From NCBI GenBank assembly GCA_020436165.1, contig JAGQYI010000076.1, positions 35,555 to 99,554 of the forward strand: DNA of 64,000 bases. The letters run 5' to 3'. The notes beneath the pieces are model-generated. The model did not search any database. It had not been told where the DNA came from and saw only the letters and a list, made by a program, of their open reading frames with translations. Source of the stretch: Cyclobacteriaceae bacterium. Lineage in GTDB: Bacteria; Bacteroidota; Bacteroidia; Cytophagales; Cyclobacteriaceae. Of this stretch, positions 1-7,797 are shown one piece after another. The position numbers and the translations under genes were made by a program. The number at the start of each line of letters is the position of its first letter. Within the stretch, counting starts at the first letter, position 1.

Positions 1-1
1 T

Positions 2-616
2 AATTTTTCTATTGAACGTCTTACTGGCTTTGAGCTTTCCAACAAAACAGTGGGCATTATTGGTACCGGACGAATTGGAGCTTCCTTTGCTAGAATCATG
101 AATGGGTTTGGCAGTAAGGTAATAGCGTATGACCAATTCCCTAATGAATCGTTACAAAACATTTTAGAATATGCACCAATGGAAGAAGTTTTTAAACAAG
201 CCGATGTTTTATCATTACATTGCCCTCTTACCCCGGAAACCTTTCACCTGATCAATAAAGATTCCCTTCAGTTAATGAAGAAGGGTGTAATGATAGTAAA
301 TACAAGCAGAGGTAAGCTAATTGATACTGAGGCAGTAATCAATGGACTTAAAGAAGGTAAGGTTGGCTACCTGGGTATTGACGTATATGAACAGGAAGAA
401 CGGTTGTTTTTTAAAGATTTATCTGAAAGTATAATACTGGATGATAAGATTATGCGATTGATGACTTTCCCAAATGTGCTGATAACTGCACATCAGGCAT
501 ACTTTACGGATAATGCACTCACCCAAATAGCAAATACAACCGTTCAAAACCTAACCGGTTTTGAAAAAGGAATACTACCTGAACAAAATGAGGTTACGCT
601 TGAAATGGTGCATTAA
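2..616 (+). CDS. ldhA: D-lactate dehydrogenase, 3' part (gene enters from the left edge)
   Basis: NAD-dependent cytosolic enzyme of the D-isomer-specific 2-hydroxyacid dehydrogenase family, expected to interconvert pyruvate and D-lactate. The frame is open from base 2, so the N-terminal part lies outside the window; the GTG at 50 falls inside the Rossmann fold and is not a start. Visible are the NAD-binding GTGRIG, the NTSRG segment, the DVYEQEERLFF segment typical of D-LDH rather than of phosphoglycerate or glycerate dehydrogenases, and the HQAYFT motif with the catalytic His. The C-terminal end (NLTGFEKG) also matches the LdhA pattern. The following gene is in the same direction 116 bases downstream and looks unrelated. 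Confidence 0.88.
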   Translation, partial: NFSIERLTGFELSNKTVGIIGTGRIGASFARIMNGFGSKVIAYDQFPNESLQNILEYAPMEEVFKQADVLSLHCPLTPETFHLINKDSLQLMKKGVMIVNTSRGKLIDTEAVINGLKEGKVGYLGIDVYEQEERLFFKDLSESIILDDKIMRLMTFPNVLITAHQAYFTDNALTQIANTTVQNLTGFEKGILPEQNEVTLEMVH

Positions 617-732
617 AGTTTATGGTGTATTTTGCAATGGTTTAGGATTAGTAACATCAACTATTCAACAGATAAAGCTTATTCTACTGGTGAAAAAAAC
701 GATAATACCCATATAAAACAGATATTCAAAAT

Positions 733-1506
733 ATGAAAAATCGCGCGCTTATTGTTTTAGCATTGATTTATTTTCTTAGTTCACATAGTGTTATGGCACA
801 AGTTCCTTCCAGGTTTGAGTACAAAAAATTTGTTGGTAAAAATGGCGACACACTTAACTACAGGTTACTTGGTCCCGACTACAACTTATCTCGTAAGTAC
901 CCACTTGTAATTTTCTTACATGGTTCTGGTGAAAGAGGCAGTGATAATGAAGCGCAGCTAAAATGGGGAGTACAAAATTTTGCAACGGATGAAAACATGA
1001 CGAAGTATCCGGCCATTGTAATTGCACCGCAATGCCCTGAAAACGAAAGATGGCAAAACGTTTCAGATTGGAAAAACCCTGAAAAGATCAAATTTTTAGA
1101 TACGCCATCTAAATCTATGGAACTTGTTATTGAATTAATACATAAGACCATCAAGGACTACCCCATTGATACAAACAGAATCTATATTACCGGTCTGTCT
1201 ATGGGTGGGTACGGAACCTACGATGCAATGATCAGAAATCCTGAATTATTTGCAGCTGCAGTGCCTGTTTGTGGAGGCGCTGATACCTCAAAAGCTGCCT
1301 CTATTGCCCACATACCCATGTGGATATTCCATGGTGCGGAAGACCCTTCAGTTAGCTCCCAGTTCTCGATTAATATGGTTGAAGCATTGGAAAAGGCAGG
1401 AGCGCATCCCGGTTTCACTTTGTACCCTGAAGTAGGGCACTTTTCCTGGCTTCATGCGTACAGCGATCCCTTAATGATGGAATGGTTGTTCAGGCAACAC
1501 AAGTAA
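733..1506 (+). CDS. Secreted alpha/beta hydrolase, predicted esterase/peptidase
   Basis: A 257-residue exported alpha/beta-hydrolase of the prolyl-oligopeptidase-like 'predicted peptidase' group. Residues 1-23 form a signal peptide ending in VMAQ. The oxyanion region is LHGSGERG near residue 64, the nucleophile elbow is GLSMGGYG near residue 155, an Asp follows in HGAEDP, and the catalytic His is in EVGHFSW near residue 236. All three catalytic residues are therefore present. The substrate cannot be told; related proteins act on acyl or feruloyl esters or on small peptides. It stands alone: the left neighbour is metabolic, and the right neighbour is on the other strand, 18 bases after the stop. 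Confidence 0.8.
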   Translation: MKNRALIVLALIYFLSSHSVMAQVPSRFEYKKFVGKNGDTLNYRLLGPDYNLSRKYPLVIFLHGSGERGSDNEAQLKWGVQNFATDENMTKYPAIVIAPQCPENERWQNVSDWKNPEKIKFLDTPSKSMELVIELIHKTIKDYPIDTNRIYITGLSMGGYGTYDAMIRNPELFAAAVPVCGGADTSKAASIAHIPMWIFHGAEDPSVSSQFSINMVEALEKAGAHPGFTLYPEVGHFSWLHAYSDPLMMEWLFRQHK

Positions 1507-1524
1507 CGACTTGATCTTGCCCTT

Positions 1525-2256
1525 TTAAAGCTCCACGGCCAATAATAACATATCATCAAGTTGTTCTTGTTCTCCAAGCCATTCAGTCATTATTCGATCA
1601 AAATCGCCAACAAAAGCATTGATGCCTTTCCCTTTTTCGAGCAATTCCACCAAGCGCTTGCTCAAGAACTTTTTACCCTCCGGCCCTCCAAACTGATCCA
1701 CAATGCCATCCGTAAAAAAAACGAATGAATCGCCCTCATCAGCGCTGAAACGATGCACTGTAAAATCAGGTTCATGCTGCTGGTCCCCTCCTATAGAAAA
1801 CCTGTCTCCTTTGATCAGCTTTACTTCTTCAGCATGTTTTAAAAGCATTGATCTCTTGGCACCGGAAAAAGTTAGCTGTCGTGAAGCTTTATCCCAGACA
1901 CTAACCGCTACATCCATTCCATCCTTTAAGGTGTTGTTCAACCTGGATTGGCCCAAACCTTCCTTTACTTTTTTGTTCAATAGGGTAAGGATTTCATCCG
2001 GTTCACAAATTTTCTCTTCAGAGATTATCTGACGAAGTAAACCGGTGCCCAAAACGCTTAAAAAAGCCCCGGGAACCCCATGACCGGTGCCGTCTGCCAA
2101 AACCAATACTACTTTTGAACCAACCATTTCTACCCAGTAAAAATCGCCACTAACTACATTACTGGGTCTGTAAAACAAATAGGCATTTGTGAAAACAGAT
2201 TTCAATGCATTAAAAGAAGGAAGAATAGCTTCCTGAATACCTTTTGCATATTCCAC
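1525..2256 (-). CDS. SpoIIE/PP2C-type phosphatase domain, C-terminal half of a frameshifted TPR-phosphatase
   Basis: This 243-residue frame holds a complete PP2C/SpoIIE serine phosphatase domain: ADGTGHGVPGAF near residue 55, FFTDGIVDQ near residue 180, and a terminal LDDMLLLAVEL supplying the metal-binding aspartates. Such domains dephosphorylate regulatory proteins such as anti-sigma-factor antagonists. It begins with YAKGIQEAILPSF, the conserved stretch that in Bacteroidota normally follows a TPR-transmembrane-coiled coil region. That region is encoded just upstream in another frame (2258-3457). The GTG at 2256 follows the upstream TAG after a single base, so re-initiation is conceivable. 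Removing one A from the A8 run at 2297-2304 fuses the two frames, so I read both as one gene. Confidence 0.8.
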   Translation of the reverse strand: MEYAKGIQEAILPSFNALKSVFTNAYLFYRPSNVVSGDFYWVEMVGSKVVLVLADGTGHGVPGAFLSVLGTGLLRQIISEEKICEPDEILTLLNKKVKEGLGQSRLNNTLKDGMDVAVSVWDKASRQLTFSGAKRSMLLKHAEEVKLIKGDRFSIGGDQQHEPDFTVHRFSADEGDSFVFFTDGIVDQFGGPEGKKFLSKRLVELLEKGKGINAFVGDFDRIMTEWLGEQEQLDDMLLLAVEL

Positions 2257-2257
2257 G

Positions 2258-3457
2258 CTATCCAGTATTTCTTTGTTTTGCTGCTGAATTGTCTGGTTTT
2301 TTTTGCTGAAGTATGAAATTGGCTTTGGCCTTGAACTGATATCTGTAAAACAAAAAGGTAAGCAGCAAGAATATTACAGTAGCCAAACCTGTGGCAATGT
2401 AAAACTTCAATTCATCCACTTTGGCTTGCGCACTTAAAACCGATATTTCCTGCTCCTTATTTTTTATTTGATAACTGGTCTCAATAGCGTACATCTTTTG
2501 AGCAGATTCTTCCCGGAAAAGTGAGTCTTGTAAAATAGTATACTGCCTACCATGTTTTAGCGCTTCGCTCAAATTGCCTTGTGCTTCAAAAACCTCCTCC
2601 AAACCTTTATAGCAGTCCCTTTGAATTGATTTGGCGCCAATCTTTTTGGCAAGCTCCAAAGAAGTAAAGAAATGCTCCTTTGCTTTTTCGTAAAGCCCTC
2701 TTTTAAAGTCAATTTCACCAATTTCATTATAATAGTATGCAAGGGCATAATCGTTGTCCGGAATATTTCTAAAATATGCAAGAGCACCTTCAAGATAGAA
2801 AGACGCTGAATCGAGCTGATTATCTTTTTGAAATATTTCACCCAATGTGCCTTTGTTATAAGCTAAAGACAGGCTATCTGAAAACAATCTATCGATGGCC
2901 ATTGCCTCTTGCAAATAATAGAAGGCCGAGTCGTACTTACCTATTCTTCCATAGGTAATTGCAATATTACCCAAAGTGGCCGATTGAGTACTATCTCCAC
3001 TCCGGGCTCCCAACTCAATAGATTCCTTAAAATATTTTATAGCCAGGTCTTCCTGCTTAAGGTTACTGTAATTAAGTCCTATGTTATTCAGAAGCTTTCC
3101 TTCCACAAGAATGTCTCGGTTTTCACTTTCCATTGATATTTTAACCGCTTCCAAAAAATGTTCATTGCATTTAGCCGCATCTCCTAATCTGGAATAAACA
3201 ATCGCCATTCTGTTATGAGCATTCTGTATGTCCGACTCATCACCAAATTCTTTCGCCAGAGCTAATCCTTCTTTGGCATAATCCAGTGACTTAAACAGGT
3301 TATCATTCGTATAATATTTGCTTAACTCAAGAACAGTTTGCAACCTATCCATGCCAGTTTGATGTTCGTAGGCATAAAGTAAACTATCCAGGGTACTTTG
3401 AGCGTTAATTCTAAATGAAGAGGTAAAAAACAAAACGAACAATGCAACGTACCTCAT
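2258..3457 (-). CDS. TPR-repeat membrane sensor, N-terminal half of the frameshifted TPR-phosphatase
   Basis: A 399-residue frame with a signal peptide (ends about SFRINAQ), five to six tetratricopeptide repeats over residues 25-310, a coiled-coil stretch, and one transmembrane helix near residues 350-372 (FYIATGLATVIFLLLTFLFY). After the helix the sequence KAKANFILQQK begins the usual cytoplasmic linker, then runs into an unrelated tail (PDNSAAKQRNTG) and stops. Read one base on, the linker continues as QTIQQQNKEIL and joins the phosphatase domain encoded by 1525-2256. The expected full protein is a periplasmic TPR sensor with a cytoplasmic SpoIIE phosphatase, about 640 residues. The break may be a true mutation, a sequencing error in a homopolymer, or slippage. 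Confidence 0.8.
   Translation of the reverse strand: MRYVALFVLFFTSSFRINAQSTLDSLLYAYEHQTGMDRLQTVLELSKYYTNDNLFKSLDYAKEGLALAKEFGDESDIQNAHNRMAIVYSRLGDAAKCNEHFLEAVKISMESENRDILVEGKLLNNIGLNYSNLKQEDLAIKYFKESIELGARSGDSTQSATLGNIAITYGRIGKYDSAFYYLQEAMAIDRLFSDSLSLAYNKGTLGEIFQKDNQLDSASFYLEGALAYFRNIPDNDYALAYYYNEIGEIDFKRGLYEKAKEHFFTSLELAKKIGAKSIQRDCYKGLEEVFEAQGNLSEALKHGRQYTILQDSLFREESAQKMYAIETSYQIKNKEQEISVLSAQAKVDELKFYIATGLATVIFLLLTFLFYRYQFKAKANFILQQKKPDNSAAKQRNTG
2297..2304 (-). other. A8 homopolymer where the TPR-SpoIIE reading frame shifts
   Basis: On the coding (minus) strand the run reads CAAAAAAAACC. With eight A the TPR frame ends at TAG (2258-2260). With seven A the frame runs on as QQKNQTIQQQNKEILDSVEYAKG straight into the phosphatase domain, with no stop between. 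The position of the shift is therefore well defined. Confidence 0.85.
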
Positions 3458-3507
3458 AAATTTGCTGTAAAAAGTAGTAGGTTTGAGATACTAAATTAAT
3501 GAAATAA

Positions 3508-3714
3508 TTGAATTTTGCATTTTTATTATATTGGGTTTTAAATACTACCAGCAGAGGCTTAGTCTATATAACTATAACTGCAATTCTTCTTGCATCCTGC
3601 AGTAAAAAAACAACCTATGTTAAAACTGTAAAGCCAACATATCATTACAAACCTTACAACCCTAAGCTAAACAAAAAGAGTAAACGTGTTAAAATTGTAA
3701 AATTAAAAAACTAG
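3508..3714 (+). CDS. Small putative lipoprotein, 68 residues
   Basis: A short frame with a hydrophobic stretch ending in ILLASC, which looks like a lipobox, followed by a mature part of about 35 residues that is strongly basic and rich in Lys, Tyr and Pro (KPTYHYKPYNPKLNKK). It would be a small membrane-anchored cationic peptide. No ATG is available: the track start is TTG, and the N-terminal segment before RGLVYITIT is unlike a normal signal peptide, so the true start may lie further in. It ends 10 bases before the TPR protein gene and may be its leader gene. No function is recognised. The lipobox is the main support for it being real. Confidence 0.45.
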   Translation: MNFAFLLYWVLNTTSRGLVYITITAILLASCSKKTTYVKTVKPTYHYKPYNPKLNKKSKRVKIVKLKN

Positions 3715-3724
3715 TTTATTCGGT

Positions 3725-4390
3725 ATGGATAAGTTCCAGGAATTAATAAAGGAAGGCGAATACGAAGAAGCCGTAGCAGGCTTAAAACAAATACTTCAAA
3801 ACGACCAATACAATACAGAAGCAATGGTTTGGCTTGCCAAGGCATTGTTTAAGCTGGAGGTTTACGATGAAGCTATAACTAACTACAATACATTAATTAA
3901 TCTTTTACCAGCAGAGGCAGACCTTTATTCGGATCGTGGTTTATGTTACCATATGGCAGGAGACCACAAAACTGCGTTGGAAGATTTTGACAAAGCGGTT
4001 AGTCTTGAGCCTGAAAATGCCTACAGGTATTCATGCAGGGCATTTGTAAAAGGATATTACAAAGATTACCAGGGTGCTTTAGAAGACTACAATAAGGCTA
4101 TTGAGCTTGATCCTGAAGATGCTATTGCCTACAATAATAAGGGAATACTTGAAGAGCAAATGGGCTACGCAGAAGAAGCCAAAAGAAGCTACGATCGATC
4201 GAATGAGATACAGGGAATTGACCTGGATAAAGAATTGGCAAAGATAAATACTGCCGAAGCTCTAGAGATTACTCTGCCACAATCTAAAGAAAAAAAGTTA
4301 ACATTTAAGTCCTACCTTACTACCCTAAAATACATTTTTACCAAAGAAGGATTTAAAGATTTTTTTAAATTCCTAACCTTTAAAAAATAA
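3725..4390 (+). CDS. TPR-repeat protein
   Basis: A 221-residue cytosolic protein with about four tetratricopeptide repeats over residues 1-150, for example NTEAMVWLAKALFKLEVYDEA and ADLYSDRGLCYHMAG, then a charged C-terminal tail of about 70 residues ending in KFLTFKK. There is no signal peptide or membrane segment. TPR proteins are scaffolds for protein contacts. Its stop and the start of the next gene share one base (TAATG), so it is translationally coupled to the glycosyltransferase. It may help organise glycan assembly, but that is only context. Confidence 0.75.
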   Translation: MDKFQELIKEGEYEEAVAGLKQILQNDQYNTEAMVWLAKALFKLEVYDEAITNYNTLINLLPAEADLYSDRGLCYHMAGDHKTALEDFDKAVSLEPENAYRYSCRAFVKGYYKDYQGALEDYNKAIELDPEDAIAYNNKGILEEQMGYAEEAKRSYDRSNEIQGIDLDKELAKINTAEALEITLPQSKEKKLTFKSYLTTLKYIFTKEGFKDFFKFLTFKK

Positions 4391-5376
4391 TGCCTTTAGT
4401 AACAGTACTAATGGCTGTTAAGAATGGCGAAGCAACATTAAACCGATCAGTTAATAGCATACTCAATCAAAAATTTACAGATTTTGAGTTTCTAATTATT
4501 GACGATTACTCAACAGACGGAACGAATACACTGCTGACTGCGATAAATGACCACCGGGTTAAAATACTAAAAGCACCGGAATCAGGATTGGTAAACGCCT
4601 TGAATTATGGGCTCAACCAGTCAAAAGGAATATATATTGCCAGAATGGATGCAGATGATATCTCCCACTATAACAGGCTTGAATTACAAGTAAATTTGCT
4701 TAATAAAGAAACAGATATTGGTGTTGTTTCCGGATTGGTTAAACATGTTCCTACAACCGGTAAGCAACAAGGGTATGCAACGCATGTACGCTCTATCAAT
4801 ACCATTATAACCCCGAAAGAGCACTACGCCAATAGGTTTAAAGATGCCCCTCTGGCTAATCCTTCTGCCATGTTCAGGAAATCCCTCTTAAAATATGGAA
4901 ATTATAAGAATTTTGAAGGTCCTGAGGATTATGAATTCTGGTTAAGATTGATGCAAAATGGAGTCCGGTTCAAAAAGCTGGAAGAACCGGTGCTTGACTG
5001 GTACGATTACAGCTCTCGCTTAACGCGGACTGATTCAAACTATTCTTTTGAAGCTTTTGCCAAAGTAAAGGCTGAATATTTTGCCAAGTGGTGGAATACG
5101 AACAATAGAGGACGAAGCCTGTGGATTTGGGGGTATGGAAAGGATGTTTTCAATAAGTCAAAATGGCTTAGCAATTTTGAGATTGTAATTGAAGGATACT
5201 TGGATATAAAGGAAAGGCCCGAGGCTTCCAGAAATGTTAATAAATATTCAGAAGTTAACCTTTCCAAGTCATTTATACTTGTATATGTGAGCGACAGAGA
5301 AGGCCAGAAAAAAATTAAGGATTGGTTTGATATAAATGACTTAAGCCCTGTAAAAGATTACTATTTTATGACCTGA
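4390..5376 (+). CDS. Family 2 glycosyltransferase
   Basis: A 328-residue GT-A fold glycosyltransferase that would move a sugar from a nucleotide donor to a glycan or lipid acceptor at the cytosolic face of the membrane. The N-terminal VTVLMAVKNGEATLNRSV and IIDDYSTDGT form the nucleotide-binding half; ARMDADD near residue 88 is the metal-binding DxD motif; GPEDYEFWLRL near residue 178 is the usual acceptor-side motif. There is no transmembrane helix. The C-terminal 100 residues (IWGYGKDVFNKSKWL onwards) look like an added Rossmann-like domain. The 3' end overlaps the convergent menC gene by 16 bases. The exact sugar cannot be inferred. Confidence 0.85.
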   Translation: MPLVTVLMAVKNGEATLNRSVNSILNQKFTDFEFLIIDDYSTDGTNTLLTAINDHRVKILKAPESGLVNALNYGLNQSKGIYIARMDADDISHYNRLELQVNLLNKETDIGVVSGLVKHVPTTGKQQGYATHVRSINTIITPKEHYANRFKDAPLANPSAMFRKSLLKYGNYKNFEGPEDYEFWLRLMQNGVRFKKLEEPVLDWYDYSSRLTRTDSNYSFEAFAKVKAEYFAKWWNTNNRGRSLWIWGYGKDVFNKSKWLSNFEIVIEGYLDIKERPEASRNVNKYSEVNLSKSFILVYVSDREGQKKIKDWFDINDLSPVKDYYFMT

Positions 5377-6452
5377 CCCCATTTTTGAGAATTGTCGTAA
5401 AACAACTTATCTCCCGAAATTGTAAGCGGAGACGCAATATTGTTTTGGTACAAACCACCAGTTCCCAATCCCTGAGGTAAAGTTACGTTGAGAGAAGAAG
5501 CAAATTGACTGATGGCGTTCAATCCAATATTAGACTCCAAAGCTGAAGTAATCCACCAACCTACTCCAAATTCATCCGCTACCTCAATCCATTCTTTTGA
5601 AGCAGCAAAACCACCCACCAGCGATGGTTTAAGAATGATGTATTGGGGCTGAATTACCTTAATTAACCAATATTTTTCAGCGTAGGTGGTGTAACCTATC
5701 AATTCCTCATCCAATGCAATGGGTACTGGCGTAGTTGCACACAGGCTTCTCATTTTCAGCACTTCTCCTGCTTTAATAGGCTGCTCAATAGAATGCACCT
5801 CAAGTTCCTTTAATCGCTCAAGTACATTTATTGCTTCATTGGGCTCAAAAGCCCCATTGGCATCCACTCGTAACTCCAGTTCTTTAGCGCTAAACCTGGA
5901 TCGGGCAGCTTGTAAAAGCTTCATTTCTGACTCAAAATCAATAGCCCCGATTTTTACCTTGATACATCGGAATCCCTGCTCAATTTTTTCTTCCAACCTA
6001 CTCATCATTAGGTCCTTGTCGCCCATCCAAACCAATCCGTTTATTTGAATGGGTTGCCCATTGGCAAAAAAATCATTCTCAAATATTTTCTTTTGCCCTC
6101 CGTGCAGTAAATCGAGCAGGGCCGTTTCCATTCCAAATCGTACCGAAGGCAGTTTCTCTGGTATCTCGGCAACTAGTTTAGCAACATTAGAGTAGCCATA
6201 CAAAAATGGCTTACCCTGTAAGTTATCAATGGCTTTCTGAAGACGAAGTTCAAAATCTGGAACATCATCAATACTTAAGCCCGAAAGCGGTCCGGCCTCG
6301 CCCCAACCAATAACTTCAGGCTTGTCTTCGTCTAACACCTTTACATACCAAACTTTTCTGTTTTTTAGCACCCCTCTCGAAGTTCCTGCTTCAAACAAAA
6401 AATCTAATTCATGTGGAACTACCTCTACTTTTAACGCCATATTTGTGTTCAA
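5361..6452 (-). CDS. menC: o-Succinylbenzoate synthase (enolase superfamily)
   Basis: Menaquinone-pathway enzyme that dehydrates SHCHC to o-succinylbenzoate. The 363-residue protein has the superfamily layout: capping domain with GWGEAGPLSGLS, then a barrel with KVKIG (the KxK pair near residue 163), RVDANGAF (metal Asp, about 190), SIEQPI (metal Glu, about 217), ALDEEL (metal Asp, about 240) and ILKPSLVGG (second catalytic Lys, about 264). The same motifs occur in dipeptide epimerases, but VGGF and the overall pattern match MenC of Bacteroidota. An internal Met at residue 5 could also be the start. It is divergent from queA with 49 bases between, and no other men gene is in view. Confidence 0.85.
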   Translation of the reverse strand: MNTNMALKVEVVPHELDFLFEAGTSRGVLKNRKVWYVKVLDEDKPEVIGWGEAGPLSGLSIDDVPDFELRLQKAIDNLQGKPFLYGYSNVAKLVAEIPEKLPSVRFGMETALLDLLHGGQKKIFENDFFANGQPIQINGLVWMGDKDLMMSRLEEKIEQGFRCIKVKIGAIDFESEMKLLQAARSRFSAKELELRVDANGAFEPNEAINVLERLKELEVHSIEQPIKAGEVLKMRSLCATTPVPIALDEELIGYTTYAEKYWLIKVIQPQYIILKPSLVGGFAASKEWIEVADEFGVGWWITSALESNIGLNAISQFASSLNVTLPQGLGTGGLYQNNIASPLTISGDKLFYDNSQKWGQVIK

Positions 6453-6501
6453 TTATCGGGTTACTCAATTCTAAACATTTTTGTTTTATTAACTCAGATA
6501 C

Positions 6502-7704
6502 ATGCCAAAAGATATACAGATTGATTTAAAGGACTACAGTTACAACTTACCCGAGGAAAAGATCGCATTTGAAGGTACCCGTAAAAGGGCCCAATCCAGA
6601 ATGCTTTATTATGAAAAGGGTAAGATACACGATCGTACATTCTTTGAAATCGTTGATTTGATCCCTCAAAATGCTTCACTATTTTTTAATAACACAAAAG
6701 TAATTCCTGCCCGATTGCTTTTGACCAGAGATACAGGTGCGAAAATCGAAATCTTTTTGTTAAAGCCAGCTTTTAAAAAGGATATAGCTCAGTCACTGGA
6801 ATCAACCTGCGAAACTACATGGGAGTGTATGATCGGTAACTTAAAAAAATGGAATTTAAATGAAGCCTTGCATTACTCGTTTGGAGAAAAAAGCAATCCC
6901 ATTCATCTAAAAGCTAAGTTGGTCGAAAAAGAACAAAAGCTTGTAGAATTTTCCTGGGACGGCAATATTTCATTCGCTCAGGTACTTGATATACTTGGTA
7001 AAACTCCTCTTCCTCCCTACATAAAACGATCTGAAATCTCCGGTGATAAAAAAAGATATCAAACGGTTTATTCAAAGGTTGAGGGGGCTGTGGCTGCTCC
7101 TACTGCCGGGCTTCATTTTACAGATTCGATTTTGCAGAAGTTGAAACACAAAGGTGTTAAAGAGGAGTTTTTTACTTTACATGTGGGTGCCGGAACATTT
7201 ATGCCTATAAAGGCTGAAAAAGTAGAGGAACACCCGATGCATAACGAAACAATGAGCATTCCTGTTGAGACAATTGAAGCAATACTGAAAGCAGAGTTTC
7301 GTATAGCTGTTGGTACTACTTCCATGCGTACCATGGAGAGCCTGTACTGGTATGGAGTAATGCTGCTAAAAGATCCAGGCGCCACTTTTAGTATCAAAAA
7401 GCTTTATCCTTACAGCCATTCAAACCAATTGCCAACTGTAAGCGAGGCCTTTGAAGCAATAGTAGCCAAAATGAAACGTGATAACCTAAAGGAAATTCAT
7501 GGTGAAACTGAAATCTTTATTTTTCCAGGTTATTCCTTCAAAGTTTGCAATGCACTTATTACGAACTTTCACCAGCCAGGTAGCACACTAATACTTTTAG
7601 TAGCCGCATTTGTGGGTAGCAATTGGCGCAAAATTTATAAACATGCGCTTGATTCAAACTACCGTTTTCTGAGTTTTGGAGATAGTTCTTTACTAATTCC
7701 TTGA
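6502..7704 (+). CDS. queA: S-adenosylmethionine:tRNA ribosyltransferase-isomerase
   Basis: Makes epoxyqueuosine at the wobble base of GUN-type tRNAs by transferring and isomerising the ribosyl part of SAM. Recognised by FNNTKVIPARL near residue 65, TPLPPYIKR, YQTVYSKVEGAVAAPTAGLHFT and HVGAGTFMPI, and by the C-terminal FHQPGSTLILLVAAFVG. At 400 residues it is longer than the usual 340-350, mainly through an extra segment around residues 85-140. That fits the longer Bacteroidota form. No riboswitch could be identified in the short divergent gap upstream. Confidence 0.93.
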   Translation: MPKDIQIDLKDYSYNLPEEKIAFEGTRKRAQSRMLYYEKGKIHDRTFFEIVDLIPQNASLFFNNTKVIPARLLLTRDTGAKIEIFLLKPAFKKDIAQSLESTCETTWECMIGNLKKWNLNEALHYSFGEKSNPIHLKAKLVEKEQKLVEFSWDGNISFAQVLDILGKTPLPPYIKRSEISGDKKRYQTVYSKVEGAVAAPTAGLHFTDSILQKLKHKGVKEEFFTLHVGAGTFMPIKAEKVEEHPMHNETMSIPVETIEAILKAEFRIAVGTTSMRTMESLYWYGVMLLKDPGATFSIKKLYPYSHSNQLPTVSEAFEAIVAKMKRDNLKEIHGETEIFIFPGYSFKVCNALITNFHQPGSTLILLVAAFVGSNWRKIYKHALDSNYRFLSFGDSSLLIP

Positions 7705-7741
7705 AAAAGCATCAAAAAACACATCTATGAGCCTTTGTGGC

Positions 7742-7772
7742 TTTGCACCATCAGCAATAAACCTTATCTTTC
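7742..7772 (+). promoter_or_regulatory. Candidate Bacteroidota sigma-A promoter of the six-gene operon
   Basis: TTTG at 7742-7745, 19 bases, then TATCTTTC at 7765-7772, seven of eight matching the TAnnTTTG -7 box. It lies 25 bases upstream of the TTG start of the first operon gene, in the only gap (93 bases) before the operon. Confidence 0.55.
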
Positions 7773-7797
7773 GCTATTAATACAACCTAGCTAAAAC

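Noticed and set aside
3504..3560. Start at ATG near 3499 for the small lipoprotein
   Set aside because: That ATG is followed after one codon by TAA.
6453..6501. preQ1 riboswitch before queA
   Set aside because: The gap is only 49 bases, shared with the divergent menC start. No aptamer-like pairing was found.
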